Of a stretch of DNA of 64,000 bases, positions 61,311-64,000 are shown piece after piece (the stretch's first letter is position 1; each line of letters opens with the position of its first letter). This stretch comes from Talpa occidentalis (taxonomy: Eukaryota; Chordata; Mammalia; Eulipotyphla; Talpidae), in assembly GCF_014898055.3 (NCBI RefSeq), contig NW_023601212.1, forward strand, positions 46,798,329 through 46,862,328, in the 5' to 3' direction. The translations under genes were made by a program, and so were the position numbers. A model generated the notes under the pieces. It was not told the DNA's origin. It did not search any database and saw only the letters and a list, made by a program, of their open reading frames with translations.

Positions 61311-63006
61311 CCTCAAAAGCCATGGCCCTGCTCAAACAGGCTGCTGGAGATCCCAGACTCAAGGGAAGTGTCCAGGTCACATGGGGTGTCAGCAGGCTCC
61401 CCACCCACTCTCTGTGGGGCCCTGGCAACACCCAGTTCCCAGGGTCTCAGTTTACCCATCTGGAACATGTATGGATTGAGCCCCCAGTGAAAAATAAGAG
61501 ACCTGGGCTGCATCTGCCCAGGAAAGAGGCAGGAAGTTGTCCTATTCAAATTTTCCTTCAAGGTATTCCTTACCTGAGACCCTGGGAGGGCTAATAACTC
61601 CCTTCTGTGCACTGTGGCCCAGCCCAGCCCTAAAACCCAGCAAACCACACAGAACAGGTCTGTCCTGGGCTCACTGTCTAGTCTGGCAGGCAGCAATTCA
61701 TAATTTTGGTGCCTGCAAGGAAACCACCAGGATGATGGGATAGGCACAGCCATGTGTGCAGAGGCCACATCCACCCATCCATCAGTTGGGTTGGGATCAA
61801 AAGCAGAACAAGGAAAGAGCACTCCTGGTTGAGGACATGGCAAGGGCAATGGTCCCAACGAGGAAGTGAGCCAAGCAGTTTGAGTAGAGAGTAGCCAGGA
61901 GGAGTCAAAGAGGGAAGGGCTGGGAGGTGGTCAGCTGGGGCTGGATCACAGGGGGTCTGATTGATTTTTTTTAACATCCCTGAGGCTATCATGCATAGAG
62001 GAGTCAGGAGGTCTAGAAAATGTCCAGAAGAGACCAGAACCTGTGTTCTTAGTAGGGCACAAACCCAGAAAGTAGCACTTTGGGGAGAGATTTTAGAGGT
62101 CTCTTTCATCTCTAATGGCTTTGGTATCTATATTGTGGACTTTAATTAATTCAATCACCCAGAGATACTTATTGGGCAAGGTTGGAAGGCATTGAGGGCC
62201 CAACAGGGGACAGAGCAGACCCCTCTCTGCTGGTGAAGCTAAAGTTCTAGTGGACAGATGACAATAAACAAGTTACCACCCATTGACTGTTTCAGCGGCA
62301 GTAGGGGCCAGATGGCCAGGGGAGACACTGAGTCTGGGAAGGCTTCCTGGAGGATAGTTAAATCCAATGATACCTGGGATTAGCCAGAGTGTGACCCAGA
62401 GCACCAATAGAGGGTAAAGTCCAGGCAGAGGTCAATATTCCTGAGAAGGGCAGGGTGGCAAGCACACTGACACGGAGATTTGTCAGAGGAGCAGAGGAGC
62501 TGGTAGGATCTTGTGGATGGAGGAAAGAGGTGTAGGTCTCAGTGGGAGCCACAGCAGGCTTGTGGCAGGAAGTGCTGCACAGCAGCTTAGCATAATGTGT
62601 TTTCTTTTACTTCCTGGGTGGCTTCAGCAGAAAGGAATGCAAAATGTGTACTCCAGCCCCTGACCCTGGAACAGAGGCACCCCACCCTCCAGGAAGGAGG
62701 TTGAATTTTATGCCCCTGACAGAGCTAGTGTGATGATGATGTGGCATTTTGAAAATAAACAGAAGGGGTATAGAATCAAGACAGAGGTGTACCCTAGCCT
62801 TCAGGTGCCACTGGAAATTATGGGTAAAGCACCTAGAACTTGCCCAAGAAAATACTGGGAACTTTAGTAATGTAAACATCCCAAATTCTCTGCCAGTAAA
62901 AAGTTTACAAAAACAAAGAATTTATAAATGAACTCGGAAACAAAGGTAGACTCATCATGGATAAAATATCTTTATTATATAAGCAATTCTTAGAAAACAA
63001 TAAGGA

Positions 63007-63240
63007 GGGCCTCCCCAGTGGAGCAGCAGGTTGAGCTCAGCGGGTTAAGCACAGCACTGTGAAACTGTCCGCAGCCTCTGCAGCAAGGGTTCGATTCCTG
63101 GCTGGTGAGGAAGATACCCACATGGCGTGGCAGACCTCTCCTGTCTCGCCTACTGCTCTCCTCAGCCATGTATTTCAGTTCGTCTGCCTGTTCTGCTCCC
63201 CGCTCTGTCTCTGGTGAATCCTCTCACCCTCCCGAGCCTA
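63007..63240 (+). mobile_element. tRNA-derived SINE, type B-like
   Basis: Forward copy with a duplicated A-box region (GGTTGAGCTCAGCGGGTTAAG) and no long tail. Confidence 0.75.
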
Positions 63241-63524
63241 AGAAAAGAAAAAAGAAAATAAGGAAATGGTCATAACTTTGCAGGATATGGATCCAGAAGT
63301 CACAAAAGGTCCAAATGGGCCTTAAACTCAGAAAAAGATGCTCAGTCTCATTCATGATAGAAGAAATATGTAGTTAAATTACAATGAACCCATATGATTT
63401 CAGTAGATGCAGGAAATAGTTGACAAAAATCAATACCCACTTAATTAAAAATTCTTAGCAAACTAGATATAAATAGGAACTTCCTCAAACTGACAAGGAA
63501 CATATATTAACTTAAAATTCTAAA

Positions 63525-63860
63525 GGGTCTCCCTCATGGCACAAGGGGTTAAGACAAGCACTATGGGCCTCCCGGGTGGCGCAGCGGTTGAGCGCTGGGT
63601 TGCAAAGCTGCCCAGGGCCTCTGCGGCGCCGGTTCGATCCCCGGCTGCTCCCCAGCCACTGGAGGAGGATCCCACATGGCGCGCGGACCTCTCCTGCCGC
63701 CCGCTGCTCCCCTCAGCAGTGTATTTCGGTCCTTCTGCCTGCTCTGCTCCCCGCTCTGACTCTGGTGAATTCTCTCGCCCTCCTGCGCTTCTGACTGTAC
63801 CCAGTGCATGTATAAAACAAAACAAGCAAATAAATAAATAAATAAATAAAACATGCCTCT
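63525..63860 (+). mobile_element. Type A SINE inserted in the head of a type B SINE
   Basis: 63525-63564 is the first 40 nt of a type B copy. A complete type A copy starts at 63565 (GGGCCTCCCGGGTGGCGC) and runs to the (AAAT)n tail near 63860. The rest of the B copy is not recognisable beyond it. Confidence 0.75.
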
Positions 63861-64000
63861 ATTTAAAAATAATAATAATAATAATAAATACTCTACTGCA
63901 GGCACACACAAAAGGTTAATAAAAGGTTTATTTACAAGGGAAGGGCAAATGAGGAAACGTACAACTCAGGGAGAAAAGTGGGAGACAATGCTTTAAATGT

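Larger units (their letters stand above)
61311..64000. other. Region upstream of JAK3, no gene seen
   Basis: Contains an L2-like trace near 62155-62345, two SINE sites (63007-63240 and 63525-63860) and A/T-rich DNA. In human the next gene is RPL18A, which is not reached here. Confidence 0.6.

Overview
This window is nuclear DNA of a placental mammal. It contains multi-exon genes with GT-AG introns, old mammalian repeats (L1, L2, MIR, Tigger-type DNA transposons) and about 27 copies of a tRNA-derived SINE. I matched the four genes to their human counterparts from memory: FCHO1 (+), B3GNT3 (+), INSL3 (-) and JAK3 (-). This is the order of human 19p13.11. The SINE is not Alu, B1/B2 or ruminant Bov-tA. 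Its lineage is not settled; a laurasiatherian such as a bat is a guess.

Layout. 1-3388: broken L1 ORF2/3' UTR sequence with SINEs, then FCHO1 intron. 3389-17740: the last 22 coding exons of FCHO1, with stop codon and poly(A) signals; about the first 112 codons lie upstream of the window. One intron here is a minor-spliceosome AT-AC intron and another has a GC donor. 17741-22315: intergenic, with an L1 3' end, an LTR-like stretch and a young, internally deleted endogenous retrovirus (two 588-589 bp LTRs, 4-bp target duplication). 22316-22725: CpG-rich block ending in a good splice donor, probably the B3GNT3 promoter and noncoding exon 1. 22726-36067: probable B3GNT3 intron 1, with SINEs, L2, a Tigger-like element and a 400-bp direct duplication. 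36068-39960: B3GNT3 coding exons and 3' UTR. 39961-42423: MaLR-like old repeat and SINEs. 42424-44017: INSL3, two exons. 45426-61300: JAK3, 23 coding exons plus a candidate noncoding exon 1. 61300-64000: no gene seen, repeats only.

The genes do not form one pathway. FCHO1 starts clathrin-coated pits, B3GNT3 extends Golgi glycans (including L-selectin ligands), INSL3 is the Leydig-cell hormone of testis descent, and JAK3 is the kinase of common-gamma-chain cytokine receptors. All visible reading frames are intact, with splice phases that add up. JAK3 sums to 1104 residues, 20 fewer than human, because of an early stop in the last exon. I saw no wholly new system. The most useful leads are the AT-AC intron, the young provirus beside the CpG-rich block, the changed JAK3 C terminus and the layered SINE insertions.
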